Assembly (NCBI GenBank): GCA_016235555.1
Contig: JACRKC010000088.1
Coordinates: 116,234-180,233 of the forward strand
Length of the DNA stretch: 64,000 nucleotides
From: Verrucomicrobiota bacterium
GTDB taxonomy: Bacteria > Verrucomicrobiota > Verrucomicrobiia > Opitutales > Opitutaceae
Direction of reading: 5' to 3'
Shown here: positions 52,061 through 59,604 of the stretch, in pieces
How positions within the stretch are numbered: the stretch's first letter is position 1
Layout of the letters: every line of letters starts with the position of its first letter
The notes under the pieces: generated by a model
Told to the model about the DNA's origin: nothing
Database searches by the model: none
What the model saw: the letters and a program-made list of their open reading frames with translations, nothing else
Position numbers and translations under genes: made by a program

Positions 52061-52993
52061 TCAGCTATCCCAGCGCACCTCGTCGGGTGCCGACAGCACG
52101 CGCTCCAACCCGTAGTAGAGCGCGCGCACCGCCGATTCGCGCACACCTTCGTCATGCTTGTAGCCGGGGGCGTGACGGTCGAACCAAGCTTTCACGGCCT
52201 CGAATTTTGCGACAGAGCGCTGTTCGAGCACGGGGAAATGAATGTCCTTCAGGAGGCCGTATCTTTCGCCGTTGGCCTCGCGCCAATCCTGCACGAGTGC
52301 GCCAAGCACGAACTTCTGGCCCGGCCGGGTGGCTTCCTCGCGAAGCGCCGGCAGGGCTTGAAGCAGGCGACAATACGACGGGTTGGTTTCGCGCAGGATC
52401 GAACGCAACGAACGGAGAAACAGCATCCACCAAAGATCGAATCGAGCGCGCATCTGGGCGATGGCACCATCGGCCGGAACGCTGGCAAAGAATCCCTCGG
52501 GCACCCGGCAAGCTGCCACGGCGTTCCAGTAATTTTCGGCGGCAACCCGGCCCGCCCGGCGAGCCTCGGCCATGACCGGACGTCTGAATTCATCGAGACG
52601 CTGCTCGCAGTGGCGCAGTTCGACGGCAAGGCTGGTGGCGCGTTCGAAGCCGCCAACAAACGCGATCGAGTAGCCGCCGCGCGTTGCCTCCAAAGTGTCC
52701 TTCGCCGCCAAATAGGCCGCGCCGCCAGACCGCCGGTAGATGCCCTCGATAGCGGCGATGATCCGTGTTTCGGCCTCCGCCTCGCGCAAGTCGAGCGCCC
52801 GAAAACGCAGATAAGCGCTTACTTCTGAGACAAAGGCAGCCTGTGCTCCGGGAAACGGTGCGAGTGGTTCCGGCCAGCCCGAACCCGCCAATGCCCGAAT
52901 TACACACCAATCGGTGAGAACTTCGGGCCAGTGAGGCTGGGCGTCGCGTAGATTCAAGGTGTCGGGTGGAGGTCGTGGTTGCTGTAGATACAT
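52061..52993 (-). CDS. Hypothetical protein, mobility module
   Basis: Protein of 310 residues using the ATG at 52993; a longer frame to 53065 starts with an unlikely extension. The body is alpha-helical and charged (ALDLREAEAETRIIAAIEGI, then AVELRHCEQRLDEFRRPVMA). It carries tryptophan-rich stretches (RFDLWWMLFLRSLRSILRET) and an aromatic C-terminus. No known domain can be named. It stands upstream of the relaxase on the same strand, beyond the candidate oriT, which suggests an accessory transfer or regulatory role. Confidence 0.65.
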   Translation of the reverse strand: MYLQQPRPPPDTLNLRDAQPHWPEVLTDWCVIRALAGSGWPEPLAPFPGAQAAFVSEVSAYLRFRALDLREAEAETRIIAAIEGIYRRSGGAAYLAAKDTLEATRGGYSIAFVGGFERATSLAVELRHCEQRLDEFRRPVMAEARRAGRVAAENYWNAVAACRVPEGFFASVPADGAIAQMRARFDLWWMLFLRSLRSILRETNPSYCRLLQALPALREEATRPGQKFVLGALVQDWREANGERYGLLKDIHFPVLEQRSVAKFEAVKAWFDRHAPGYKHDEGVRESAVRALYYGLERVLSAPDEVRWDS

Positions 52994-53127
52994 TATACCA
53001 TCGCCCACAAGCGCGCCACCGGACGGTAGTAATTTATCAGCGCGGAGTCTTCCTCGGGGCGTCAAGACGTGCTGGTGAACACAGAGCCGGGCGGGCTGTT
53101 CGTCACCCTCGCTTCACTTCGGCGATC

Positions 53128-53526
53128 ATGGCGTGGCATTCTTTCGGACAGAAGAACATGCACGGGATTCATCGCACTCACTCACCCGCGAACGCCATCG
53201 TCGCCGATGCGTTGGCGGAGTGCACTGAAGCCGGGTTGCTCGAGGAATTGCGCGCGGCGTTGAACCCGGGGCGAGACTGCCAGAACGGTGACGCTCTCCA
53301 AGCCGTGCGCGATATCGTCTATGAACTTGCCGGCGCAAGCAACCGCGACCTAGCGGTCGATGTCCTGATCTACGCGACGGGCGTCGCCGAGTTCGACCTG
53401 ACCAGCCTGCGTGAGTATGCGCGGAAACATGGCCTGACTCCAGAGGGGTTTCGGCAGCACGTCTTGAAGATGCAGCGGCGGCTGGGGCTGGCGCCGCGGC
53501 CCATGCAGCACGCCGATGCGAGTTGA
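53128..53526 (+). CDS. Hypothetical helical protein, possible DNA-binding
   Basis: Protein of about 132 residues from the ATG at 53128; the ATG at 53158 is an alternative. The region SLREYARKHGLTPEGFRQHV reads like a helix-turn-helix (about 95-115), preceded by helices (DALQAVRDIVYELAGASNRD). It overlaps the next gene by 11 bases, indicating a two-gene unit transcribed divergently from the 52061-52993 gene. Conjugation-module regulators can look like this, but no family is assigned. Confidence 0.6.
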   Translation: MAWHSFGQKNMHGIHRTHSPANAIVADALAECTEAGLLEELRAALNPGRDCQNGDALQAVRDIVYELAGASNRDLAVDVLIYATGVAEFDLTSLREYARKHGLTPEGFRQHVLKMQRRLGLAPRPMQHADAS

Positions 53527-54217
53527 TGTGCCGCAACTCCTGGCGGAGCTACCCTCCGTCGGCATCGAAGGCGCCACGCGGTTGGGTCTATCAATTGCGC
53601 CGCAGATGAACACGGATGCCTGGCGGCACCTCGTGACTCGCGTCGCCGGTCTGGCACGCACGGCAACCGGTGCGCGCCAAACGTTGACCGCGTGGCTGGG
53701 GGATGCGCTCGCTTATGGAGGCGTGCGCGGGCGCGGCCTGATCACCGAGTGCGCCGAGGCCGCTGGCTTTGATCCGGGCACATTGCGCAACGCGAAGATG
53801 GTGTGCTCGCGCATCCCGGTGTCACGGCGACATGACGCTTTGACTTGGACCCATCACTGCGAGGTTGCACTCGTGTTCTCCGAACAGACCCAAATCGAGC
53901 TGTGGCTGTCGATCGCCGAAGTCGAAGGTCTTTCGACTTCCGCATTGCGGCGCCGGATCCGGGCCAGCGCCGCGTATGAGTATCGACGCCAGTCGCCGGA
54001 AGCTGCTGCCGAGACGTCCGTTGCCATATTCCGCTTGATGCGCGAACTTCGCGCGGCGAATCGATCATTGGCTCGCACACTTGATGTTTGGGGAAAGTGG
54101 TCGCCCACCGCGGCGGAACTTGCCCTTCAAGATCTACAATATCTGGCCGAGTTCATCGACGTCATGCGTTTGAAGGCGACCGAATCGGCTCCACGCCATG
54201 CGCAGCACGGGAAATGA
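53516..54217 (+). CDS. Hypothetical plasmid-type protein, helix-turn-helix-like
   Basis: Protein of 233 residues. The best-formed part, about 78-120, reads LITECAEAAGFDPGTLRNAK, then MVCSRIPVSRRHDALTWTHH. This resembles proteins of integrated elements that have ECAE..G...GTLRNAK followed by SRIP and a THH..VA motif. A second helical region follows (SIAEVEGLSTSALRRRIRAS), plausibly DNA-binding. It converges with the excisionase-like gene (14-base gap). A regulatory function is inferred only. Confidence 0.65.
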   Translation: MRVDVPQLLAELPSVGIEGATRLGLSIAPQMNTDAWRHLVTRVAGLARTATGARQTLTAWLGDALAYGGVRGRGLITECAEAAGFDPGTLRNAKMVCSRIPVSRRHDALTWTHHCEVALVFSEQTQIELWLSIAEVEGLSTSALRRRIRASAAYEYRRQSPEAAAETSVAIFRLMRELRAANRSLARTLDVWGKWSPTAAELALQDLQYLAEFIDVMRLKATESAPRHAQHGK

Positions 54218-54231
54218 GCGTCCGAGCCACC

Positions 54232-54468
54232 TCAGGACCCACCCCGTGCGGGCACCCTGAGCTTTGTGCGAATGTGCAGCGCGACCTCGTTGGTATCGTA
54301 GTAAACGAAGTGCCCGACCTTGTGGTGAGGAATTCGCCGGAGCTTCGTCCAGGAACGAAGCGTGCGAATCGACGGCTCCTTGCCGGACGGAAAAATACCG
54401 CTGGTGCGCAAGCCAACGATATCGGTGAGTGAGTTGGTGACGGTCGGGGAAGGTGAGTTGGTTTCCAT
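54232..54468 (-). CDS. Excisionase-like small DNA-binding protein
   Basis: Protein of 78 residues with a winged helix-turn-helix of the AlpA/MerR-excisionase type: SIRTLRSWTKLRRIPHHKVG, then HFVYYDTNEVALHIRTKLRV. It follows the integrase gene on the same strand after two bases, so both are expressed together. Excisionases bend DNA at att sites and turn the integrase towards excision; function is by similarity of size, fold and place. Confidence 0.75.
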   Translation of the reverse strand: METNSPSPTVTNSLTDIVGLRTSGIFPSGKEPSIRTLRSWTKLRRIPHHKVGHFVYYDTNEVALHIRTKLRVPARGGS

Positions 54469-54470
54469 GC

Positions 54471-55685
54471 CTACGCCGCCACGTCAACCGGCAGTGCCAT
54501 CGTGGCCGACATCGGTTCATTTGCGGCCCGTCGTTTCGGGAGGATGCTGAAAAACTGCTCCGCCTCCGCAGCGCTTTTCAAATCGAGGTAGTGCTTTCTG
54601 ATGATCGCTTCAGAATTGCCGGCCTGCAAAGCAGCCTCACCCATCGAGCGGAATTTGGCCACGAACATCGAAATGAAGGTGTGGCGGAGCACGTCATGCG
54701 AGAGCCCGAATTTTTTGCAGATACGGCGGTGCATGTTCACTGCGTTGGGCGGGATGATCGGGAATTTTTGAATTGGGTAGATCGTGAGCCATGCCGCGAG
54801 GTTAGGCTGAATCGTCACGAGCCGTTTCATCCGCACCTTCGAAACCTCTGGCTCGATATGAATTGCTCCAGTCTCCAGGTTCACGGATTCCCGTTGCACC
54901 TTTGCGATCTCGCCAAAACGGATGCACGGGCGGACGCCGGCAAAAAGGCAGATCGCGAAATAGGGCACCATCTCGCCACCTTCGTAGGTCTCGACAAATT
55001 CCATGAGCTTCGCCGCCTTTTCCGCTGAGATCGTGACGGCTGAGCCCCGCCGGTGATTGATGCGGTGGTGGGGCGTCTTTTCGATGGGGTTCGTGACTAT
55101 CCAGTCTTTTTGGAACGCGAACTTGAAGAACGTCGAGAGGATGCCCCGGCGGTTGTTGTAGGTCTTGAGCGAGTGTTTTCCGCGCTCCAGATGCGGCACC
55201 AGCATCGCCGGTGTGAACTGTGAGACTGGCCCTTTCGGGTATTTCTTTTTCAGCACCTCCAATTCGTTTTCGATGGAACGGAGTTGGCGTTCGGAGAGCA
55301 GCGTGCGCGCGTAGGCCTCACGCTTGATTGCCACGTATTCCGCGACGGCCTCCGTAAGTGCCTTCAGTTGGTCGGGCGCTTTGTAGGTCGCTATTGCGAA
55401 GTCGAGATAGGCGAGCAGCGAAAGCTTGGGCCTTTCGCCCAGCCGCCTGAATGCGGCTTCTGCCTCGTGGAGTTGTTCATCTGTGAGGCGGGTGACAGCG
55501 GTGCGCACGTCCGTGTCGCCTTGCAGCGCTTTGACGTTGAGCACTTGTTTTTCCGCCTCTGCCTCGGCCCGCGTAGCAAAATTTTTTCTCACGCGCTGGC
55601 CGCAGAGGTATCCCGATACCCGAAAAACGATCTCCCCAGAGGGATTCGTGAAGGTGGTGACCGTAAACGCACTGACTGACTTCAT
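54471..55685 (-). CDS. Tyrosine recombinase (island integrase)
   Basis: Integrase of 404 residues. The N-terminal arm-binding region is about 1-130, with a core-binding SAM-like domain to about 215. The catalytic domain has the first Arg in CLFAGVRPCIRFGEIAKV, the His-x-x-Arg in LSHDVLRHTFISMF and the nucleophile Tyr in GNSEAIIRKHYLD. The fifth catalytic position is Asn (GN) where His or Trp is usual, seen in some integrases of this type. The start is 72 bases inside the att copy at 55757, and the gene reads into the island, the standard arrangement. It should recombine the tRNA-like core present at both ends. Confidence 0.93.
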   Translation of the reverse strand: MKSVSAFTVTTFTNPSGEIVFRVSGYLCGQRVRKNFATRAEAEAEKQVLNVKALQGDTDVRTAVTRLTDEQLHEAEAAFRRLGERPKLSLLAYLDFAIATYKAPDQLKALTEAVAEYVAIKREAYARTLLSERQLRSIENELEVLKKKYPKGPVSQFTPAMLVPHLERGKHSLKTYNNRRGILSTFFKFAFQKDWIVTNPIEKTPHHRINHRRGSAVTISAEKAAKLMEFVETYEGGEMVPYFAICLFAGVRPCIRFGEIAKVQRESVNLETGAIHIEPEVSKVRMKRLVTIQPNLAAWLTIYPIQKFPIIPPNAVNMHRRICKKFGLSHDVLRHTFISMFVAKFRSMGEAALQAGNSEAIIRKHYLDLKSAAEAEQFFSILPKRRAANEPMSATMALPVDVAA

Positions 55686-55688
55686 GCA

Positions 55689-55714
55689 GATTTGCCCACG
55701 TCAACTGGCAAATC
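55689..55714. promoter_or_regulatory. Inverted repeat upstream of the integrase, putative arm sites
   Basis: GATTTGCC (55689-55696) and GGCAAATC (55707-55714), ten bases apart, precede the integrase ATG directly. The GGCAAAT core matches the direct repeats at the left end of the island (19810, 19821). Likely integrase arm sites that could also autoregulate the gene. Confidence 0.5.
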
Positions 55715-55756
55715 CGCGACGCCAAAACTTAACTCACGACTATCTCGTGATTTAAG

Positions 55757-55780
55757 TGGCGGGATGGACGGGACTCGAAC
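55757..55780 (-). other. Right attachment site copy (tRNA-like 3' end)
   Basis: Exact 24-base copy of the block at 19654-19677. On the minus strand it reads as the T-loop to CCA end of a tRNA, but the bases preceding it do not rebuild a T-stem or any 5' tRNA half. It therefore marks the junction of the first island with something else, most simply a second island inserted at the same tRNA-like site. Confidence 0.8.
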
Positions 55781-55900
55781 GGAATCTTCCCGTTGAAGCT
55801 AAGACGCGAGTAAACGCGGAATTAGTTGATTGTTAGTGTTTTAGAACGAGCAAAGAGAAGCACTGAGTTTCTAAAAAGTGAAGCCAAAATTATCATTTTT

Positions 55901-55919
55901 GGCAACCTTGCGGCAACCT
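55901..55919. repeat. Two direct repeats GGCAACCT 11 bp apart, putative arm sites of a second island
   Basis: The repeats begin at 55901 and 55912, about 121 bases right of the att copy. Order, spacing and consensus (GGCAA..TTG.GGCAA..TG) match the pair at 19810-19828, which lies 133 bases right of the left att copy. Confidence 0.5.
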
Positions 55920-55979
55920 GTATTGATATATATGTGACAAAAAGCCTGCTAAAATTCGATTGCTTGAAATCGCGTCCTT

Positions 55980-57023
55980 TCAGCCCCGTTCTTGAGGTGC
56001 GCCTTTGTTGAAGGTCGCTTCGAACTCACCGGCGGCCCGGAGGATTTCAGCGAAGTCGGGAACCTCTCCGAAAAACATCGGGCCGAGCATCTCTTGGTAG
56101 TCGTCCCGCCATTCGGACAGATGGCCGTCAGGCGGCAGCAGCCGAAACGTGCCGGGCTTGTGCGTGGAATAGTCCACCCATGAATAGCGAAAGAATATCT
56201 CCCGATGCTCGGCGACGCGTTCGAAAAGCGCGGGGTTGGCCAAGGCACGCGCACCCACCCCGGCGCGCAGGAGGCACCAAAGGTCGTAGTAATGGCGGGC
56301 CATGCGCGGTTTTCGGCGCGGCTTGTCCGCCGGCCGGAATGTTTCCTCGTGCAGCAAGCAGGCTTTCTCCCAGAAGGTCCGTTCCGCGGCGAGAACCCGG
56401 GCGGGAAATGCGGCATCGCTGTCCAAGACGGGGAACAGTTCGAGGACGTAGGGCTGGATCGTGATCGTCTCGTGCGGCCAGTCGTCGGAACGCGCACCGA
56501 GTTCGATTTTCACGACCGGGCGCACGTAGCCGGCGCTGGTCGCCGCAAAGACAGATGGATAGTGGAAAAGCAGGCACTGGCCGTCGGCCATGTCGGGATC
56601 GACTTCGAGGTTCCAGCCAGCGTCTCCCAGCGCCGCCGTCAGGCTGGCACGGAGCGCAGGTTGCAGCGTGCCCTGCACCCATTGACGGGATGCCTCCATG
56701 AGTTTCTCCAAGCGCTCTCTGCGCTTGTTGTTACTGGAAGCCCGATCCGGGGCGGCATCGCCGCCGAGGCCCAGGATGTTTTTATCCACAACCAAATCGA
56801 TGTCCTCGGAAAAGCGCTGGATGAATTTCCATGCCTTCGAAAGCGAGGTGCCGCCTTTGAATGTGAGGTGATCGCCGACGCCGGGCATCCCGAACAACGT
56901 TCGCAACGTCCAGCAGACCCAGAAGTCCTTTTCCACGCTGACGGCCTGCAATCCCAGCTGTGCTTCGACCTGCTGAAACGCGAGTCGACGCTCATCCGCA
57001 GGAAGGTTGAGGAATGCGTTCAT
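55980..57023 (-). CDS. AbiEii-type nucleotidyltransferase toxin
   Basis: Protein of 347 residues of the nucleotidyl-transferase AbiEii/AbiGii toxin family. Characteristic start FLNLPADERRLAFQQVEAQL, then SVEKDFWVCWTLRTLF, the P-loop-like HLTFKGGTSLSKAWK (about 63-77) and the metal-binding RFSEDIDLVVDK. The ATG at 57023 gives this start and overlaps the antitoxin gene by ATGA (57020-57023); the frame reaches 57071 but the extra part is the antitoxin's other frame. AbiEii-like toxins transfer nucleotides to tRNA or other targets and are released when the antitoxin is lost. Confidence 0.92.
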   Translation of the reverse strand: MNAFLNLPADERRLAFQQVEAQLGLQAVSVEKDFWVCWTLRTLFGMPGVGDHLTFKGGTSLSKAWKFIQRFSEDIDLVVDKNILGLGGDAAPDRASSNNKRRERLEKLMEASRQWVQGTLQPALRASLTAALGDAGWNLEVDPDMADGQCLLFHYPSVFAATSAGYVRPVVKIELGARSDDWPHETITIQPYVLELFPVLDSDAAFPARVLAAERTFWEKACLLHEETFRPADKPRRKPRMARHYYDLWCLLRAGVGARALANPALFERVAEHREIFFRYSWVDYSTHKPGTFRLLPPDGHLSEWRDDYQEMLGPMFFGEVPDFAEILRAAGEFEATFNKGAPQERG

Positions 57024-57643
57024 GTCGTCGACACGGGTTCCGTCATCGGACGCAGTAGATCCGCGATCCAAGCGGGAGCGTGGAGCATGTCTTTCCGAAT
57101 GCCGGGACGTTCGGCGTCGGTGATATGACGTCGAATGGTGGTCAACACCTGCTCATCCACGTGGTCTTTACCCAAGTAACGAAGCGCTTCGATCAAGGTG
57201 CCGCTCTTTCGGCCCGCAGCGGCCATGTTGCGCGGGACGGTTCGCTTCAGGATGATCTCCTGTTTGCCGATTTTCACCTTTCGCGAGGGACCATCGGTCA
57301 GAAAAACAATGCGTGCCGGAACTTGCTCGGAGAGTCCGAGCACGTTGACCGCATAGGCGCCGGCGGGTTGAAGCCGAATGGCGTCGCGCCCAACCAAGGC
57401 CCGCGCAATGGCATCGGCCGCTGGCGCAATGGTTCCGAGCGCCGGATGCTGCTCCGGATAGTCGTAGAGCCCTCTACTCAGTTTGCGAATTACACCTTCT
57501 TGCCTAAGTCGCCGCAAAGCGGATTCGATTGCCGGTGCGCTGCCTATCCGCTGAAAATGCCTTGGCGTGAAGACCCAACCCCTGCCATGCCCGTAGATTT
57601 TGCTACGAACCATGTAATCAATCGTTTGGGTCTTAATTCTCAT
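57020..57643 (-). CDS. AbiEi-like antitoxin/regulator (DUF6088 type)
   Basis: Protein of 207 residues. N-terminal winged helix (RGWVFTPRHFQRIGSAPAIE, then ALRRLRQEGVIRKLSRGLYD) followed by the antitoxin domain (LGTIAPAADAIARALVGRDA, LQPAGAYAVNVLGLS). The family represses its own promoter and counters AbiEii in a type IV-like manner. It is the first gene of the pair, with a 30-bp palindrome ending nine bases upstream of the start (57652-57681). Confidence 0.9.
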   Translation of the reverse strand: MRIKTQTIDYMVRSKIYGHGRGWVFTPRHFQRIGSAPAIESALRRLRQEGVIRKLSRGLYDYPEQHPALGTIAPAADAIARALVGRDAIRLQPAGAYAVNVLGLSEQVPARIVFLTDGPSRKVKIGKQEIILKRTVPRNMAAAGRKSGTLIEALRYLGKDHVDEQVLTTIRRHITDAERPGIRKDMLHAPAWIADLLRPMTEPVSTT

Positions 57644-57651
57644 CAGCGATT

Positions 57652-57681
57652 TGACGGGAAAAATGGGTTATTTTTCCGTCA
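57652..57681. promoter_or_regulatory. Palindromic operator upstream of the AbiE pair
   Basis: TGACGGGAAAAA on the left and TTTTTCCGTCA on the right are complementary over eleven bases with one base inserted in the left arm. It occupies the place of the promoter, 9 to 38 bases ahead of the antitoxin start. AbiEi proteins are known to autoregulate through inverted repeats; the match is by position and symmetry. Confidence 0.65.
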
Positions 57682-57764
57682 TGACAAGGCGATTAACCGC
57701 CTATCCACTTGCGGTTCATGCTTCGCCGGCCGTGAACGACAACGGAGCCCACGGCGGCTCGTCC

Positions 57765-57946
57765 CGGAGACGCAGGCAAGGAGGAACGCCGAAGGCGTAG
57801 TGTCCTTGCCGGCGGCGGAGGGACGCAAAATTGGAATTTCGGCTGCGGCGCGCAGGCTCACGCAGGCCGGACAAGCATTGCCAACGCCGACACGCACACC
57901 ACCCCCTCTTGCGGCCAACCATACCCCCGCCGCAAACCGATAATAG
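57765..57946. repeat. Dispersed intergenic repeat, copy B
   Basis: Matches copy A (31908-32086): about 80 bases nearly identical with the same GCAAGGA...TCCTTGC hairpin, then a diverged part with the same end. It lies behind the AbiE promoter, in the second putative island. Confidence 0.75.
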
Positions 57947-58160
57947 CGTTCGTGCGGATTATCTCGTGCCTTCGGAGCCATCGTCTGAGGAATTCAAAAG
58001 GCGAACCGCTTCAACAGTGCACTTACCCGAGTGTTTCCCTCTTGAGGCTTCAAGGGGGCCGCGCCGCGAAGGCACGGAGATGGACGCTCGCCCCTTGCCC
58101 GCAGTGGCCTAAAACGAGCAACTGATTCGACCAGTGACGACCTACCGGCCAACTTTGGCG

Positions 58161-59594
58161 TCACTCAGCAAACCTGGCCTTCAGCTTGGCGAGATCGGTG
58201 TCGGCAAATCCATGCGACAAAAAGTAGTCCGCTAGATGCTCGGGTGAGTGAGCCCAGTTGAGCAGAGTTTCGATCCACATAGCTCGGACGAATGGGCCGG
58301 AAGCCATGAAGTCGTCGATAATTCGTTCGCGCCGAATTCCGAGCAGGACCCCCAGAAGGGCGACAACGATACCAGTTCGATCCATGCCAGCGTAGCAGTG
58401 AATCAGCGCAGAACCGTCGGCGTGCGCGATCGCTTTCAGCGAACCTGCAAATTGCGATGTTTGGGTTTCGACTAGAAACACATACCACTGCCCCCGCACA
58501 TCTCCATCGTTTCCGTCCGGAAATTCCGGGGAGCGTGCTGTGCTGATGGGAAGGTGGTGGTATTTTAGACCGCTGATCGGGCCGGGATCGTATTCCGGTC
58601 CGTCATCGGGCTCGCGAGTGCGCAGATCAATCAGGCTCGTGATTCCATTCCGGCCCAACCACTGCCGGAGGTAGGCGTCGTGTTGCCAACGCGTCAAGGT
58701 GCCCGAGCGAAACAGTTGGCCGCGCCGCAAGCCCGGTCCCCAGTGTTCGGCAACGTCGCGCAGGTTGAAGAAAAAATCGCGCTCCCAGAGCGCGTCGAAA
58801 ATCGGCTTCAGTTCTTCAGGAGTCCGGGTTGCACCGATAGAGCCGCTTCGCAATTCGGCGAGGAATTCGAGAAACTTGTCCCTGAGGCGCGCCTTGGCGG
58901 CAGCGGCGGCACCGAGGTGCATCGGAGCTGCGAGGTCGCAAAACGGTTTACGCTCTTCAAGGCGAAGACAGTCGTTCGTGAACTGTGGACTCAAGTAAAG
59001 ACGCTGAGCGCTGCGGCGTGAGATCGTCGCCAATCGAACGAGGCGTTGGAGCGCGAGGTTGTAGTGGAAATAGAACGCGTAGGCGTCGCTGCGCGCGTGC
59101 GCCCGCGAGGCGCTTTCATATCCCTCCAGGAATTTATCGACCTCTTCATCCACCCGCCTTCGGGCATCTACCGTGATTTGGCGATTGGCGCGTTTGACAA
59201 GGTCTTGTCCCGCTTCGTCGCGCTGGAACGCGAGAACCAGCCGGGGCGCGGGCACTTCGCTACAGTCGGCCAGCCACGCCAAGTCCTCGGGGTCGGTGGC
59301 GATAACGACTTCGACCTTCTTAAGATTGGATCCAACCAGGCAGAAAAAGCGGCCCGTTTCGATGTTCGCAGAGGAAATTCTGAGGGTGGGTGCCAGAAGG
59401 TCTATGATTGCGCGCTGGCAACGCTCCCGCGAAGCCAAAGACCTCAGCAGAATCGCGACATCAAGATCGGAATCGGCCTTCGGCTGTTTGATCGAATACG
59501 AGCCGAACCAAAACAACGCTTGAACATCGGTGTCTTGCTTCGACCAAGCTAGCAATCGGTCCGCAATGTCCGGGAGCGAAGGTTCGGAGTTCAT
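58161..59594 (-). CDS. Nucleotidyltransferase - protein tyrosine phosphatase fusion
   Basis: Protein of 477 residues. The N-terminal nucleotidyltransferase (DNA polymerase beta-type) has the motif WFGSYSIKQPKADSDLDVAI: Gly31-Ser32 and Asp43/Asp45 for the metals. A middle helical region follows (about 150-240; HARSDAYAFYFHYNLALQRL). The C-terminal dual-specificity/tyrosine phosphatase domain has LFRSGTLTRWQHDAYLRQWL, LIDLRTREPDDGPEYD and the active site IHCYAGMDRTGIV (Cys400, Arg406). The ATG at 59594 was chosen because the frame up to 59642 overlaps the preceding gene. Third gene of a coupled operon. A modification writer and eraser in one chain is unusual; the substrate is unknown. Confidence 0.82.
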   Translation of the reverse strand: MNSEPSLPDIADRLLAWSKQDTDVQALFWFGSYSIKQPKADSDLDVAILLRSLASRERCQRAIIDLLAPTLRISSANIETGRFFCLVGSNLKKVEVVIATDPEDLAWLADCSEVPAPRLVLAFQRDEAGQDLVKRANRQITVDARRRVDEEVDKFLEGYESASRAHARSDAYAFYFHYNLALQRLVRLATISRRSAQRLYLSPQFTNDCLRLEERKPFCDLAAPMHLGAAAAAKARLRDKFLEFLAELRSGSIGATRTPEELKPIFDALWERDFFFNLRDVAEHWGPGLRRGQLFRSGTLTRWQHDAYLRQWLGRNGITSLIDLRTREPDDGPEYDPGPISGLKYHHLPISTARSPEFPDGNDGDVRGQWYVFLVETQTSQFAGSLKAIAHADGSALIHCYAGMDRTGIVVALLGVLLGIRRERIIDDFMASGPFVRAMWIETLLNWAHSPEHLADYFLSHGFADTDLAKLKARFAE

Positions 59595-59604
59595 CGCGCG
59601 TGCT

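Larger units (their letters stand above)
57644..58160. other. Intergenic stretch of 517 bp with operator and dispersed repeat
   Basis: It holds the AbiE operator at its left end and copy B of the dispersed repeat at 57765-57946. The remaining part up to the end of the phosphatase fusion gene shows no gene-like frame. Confidence 0.6.
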
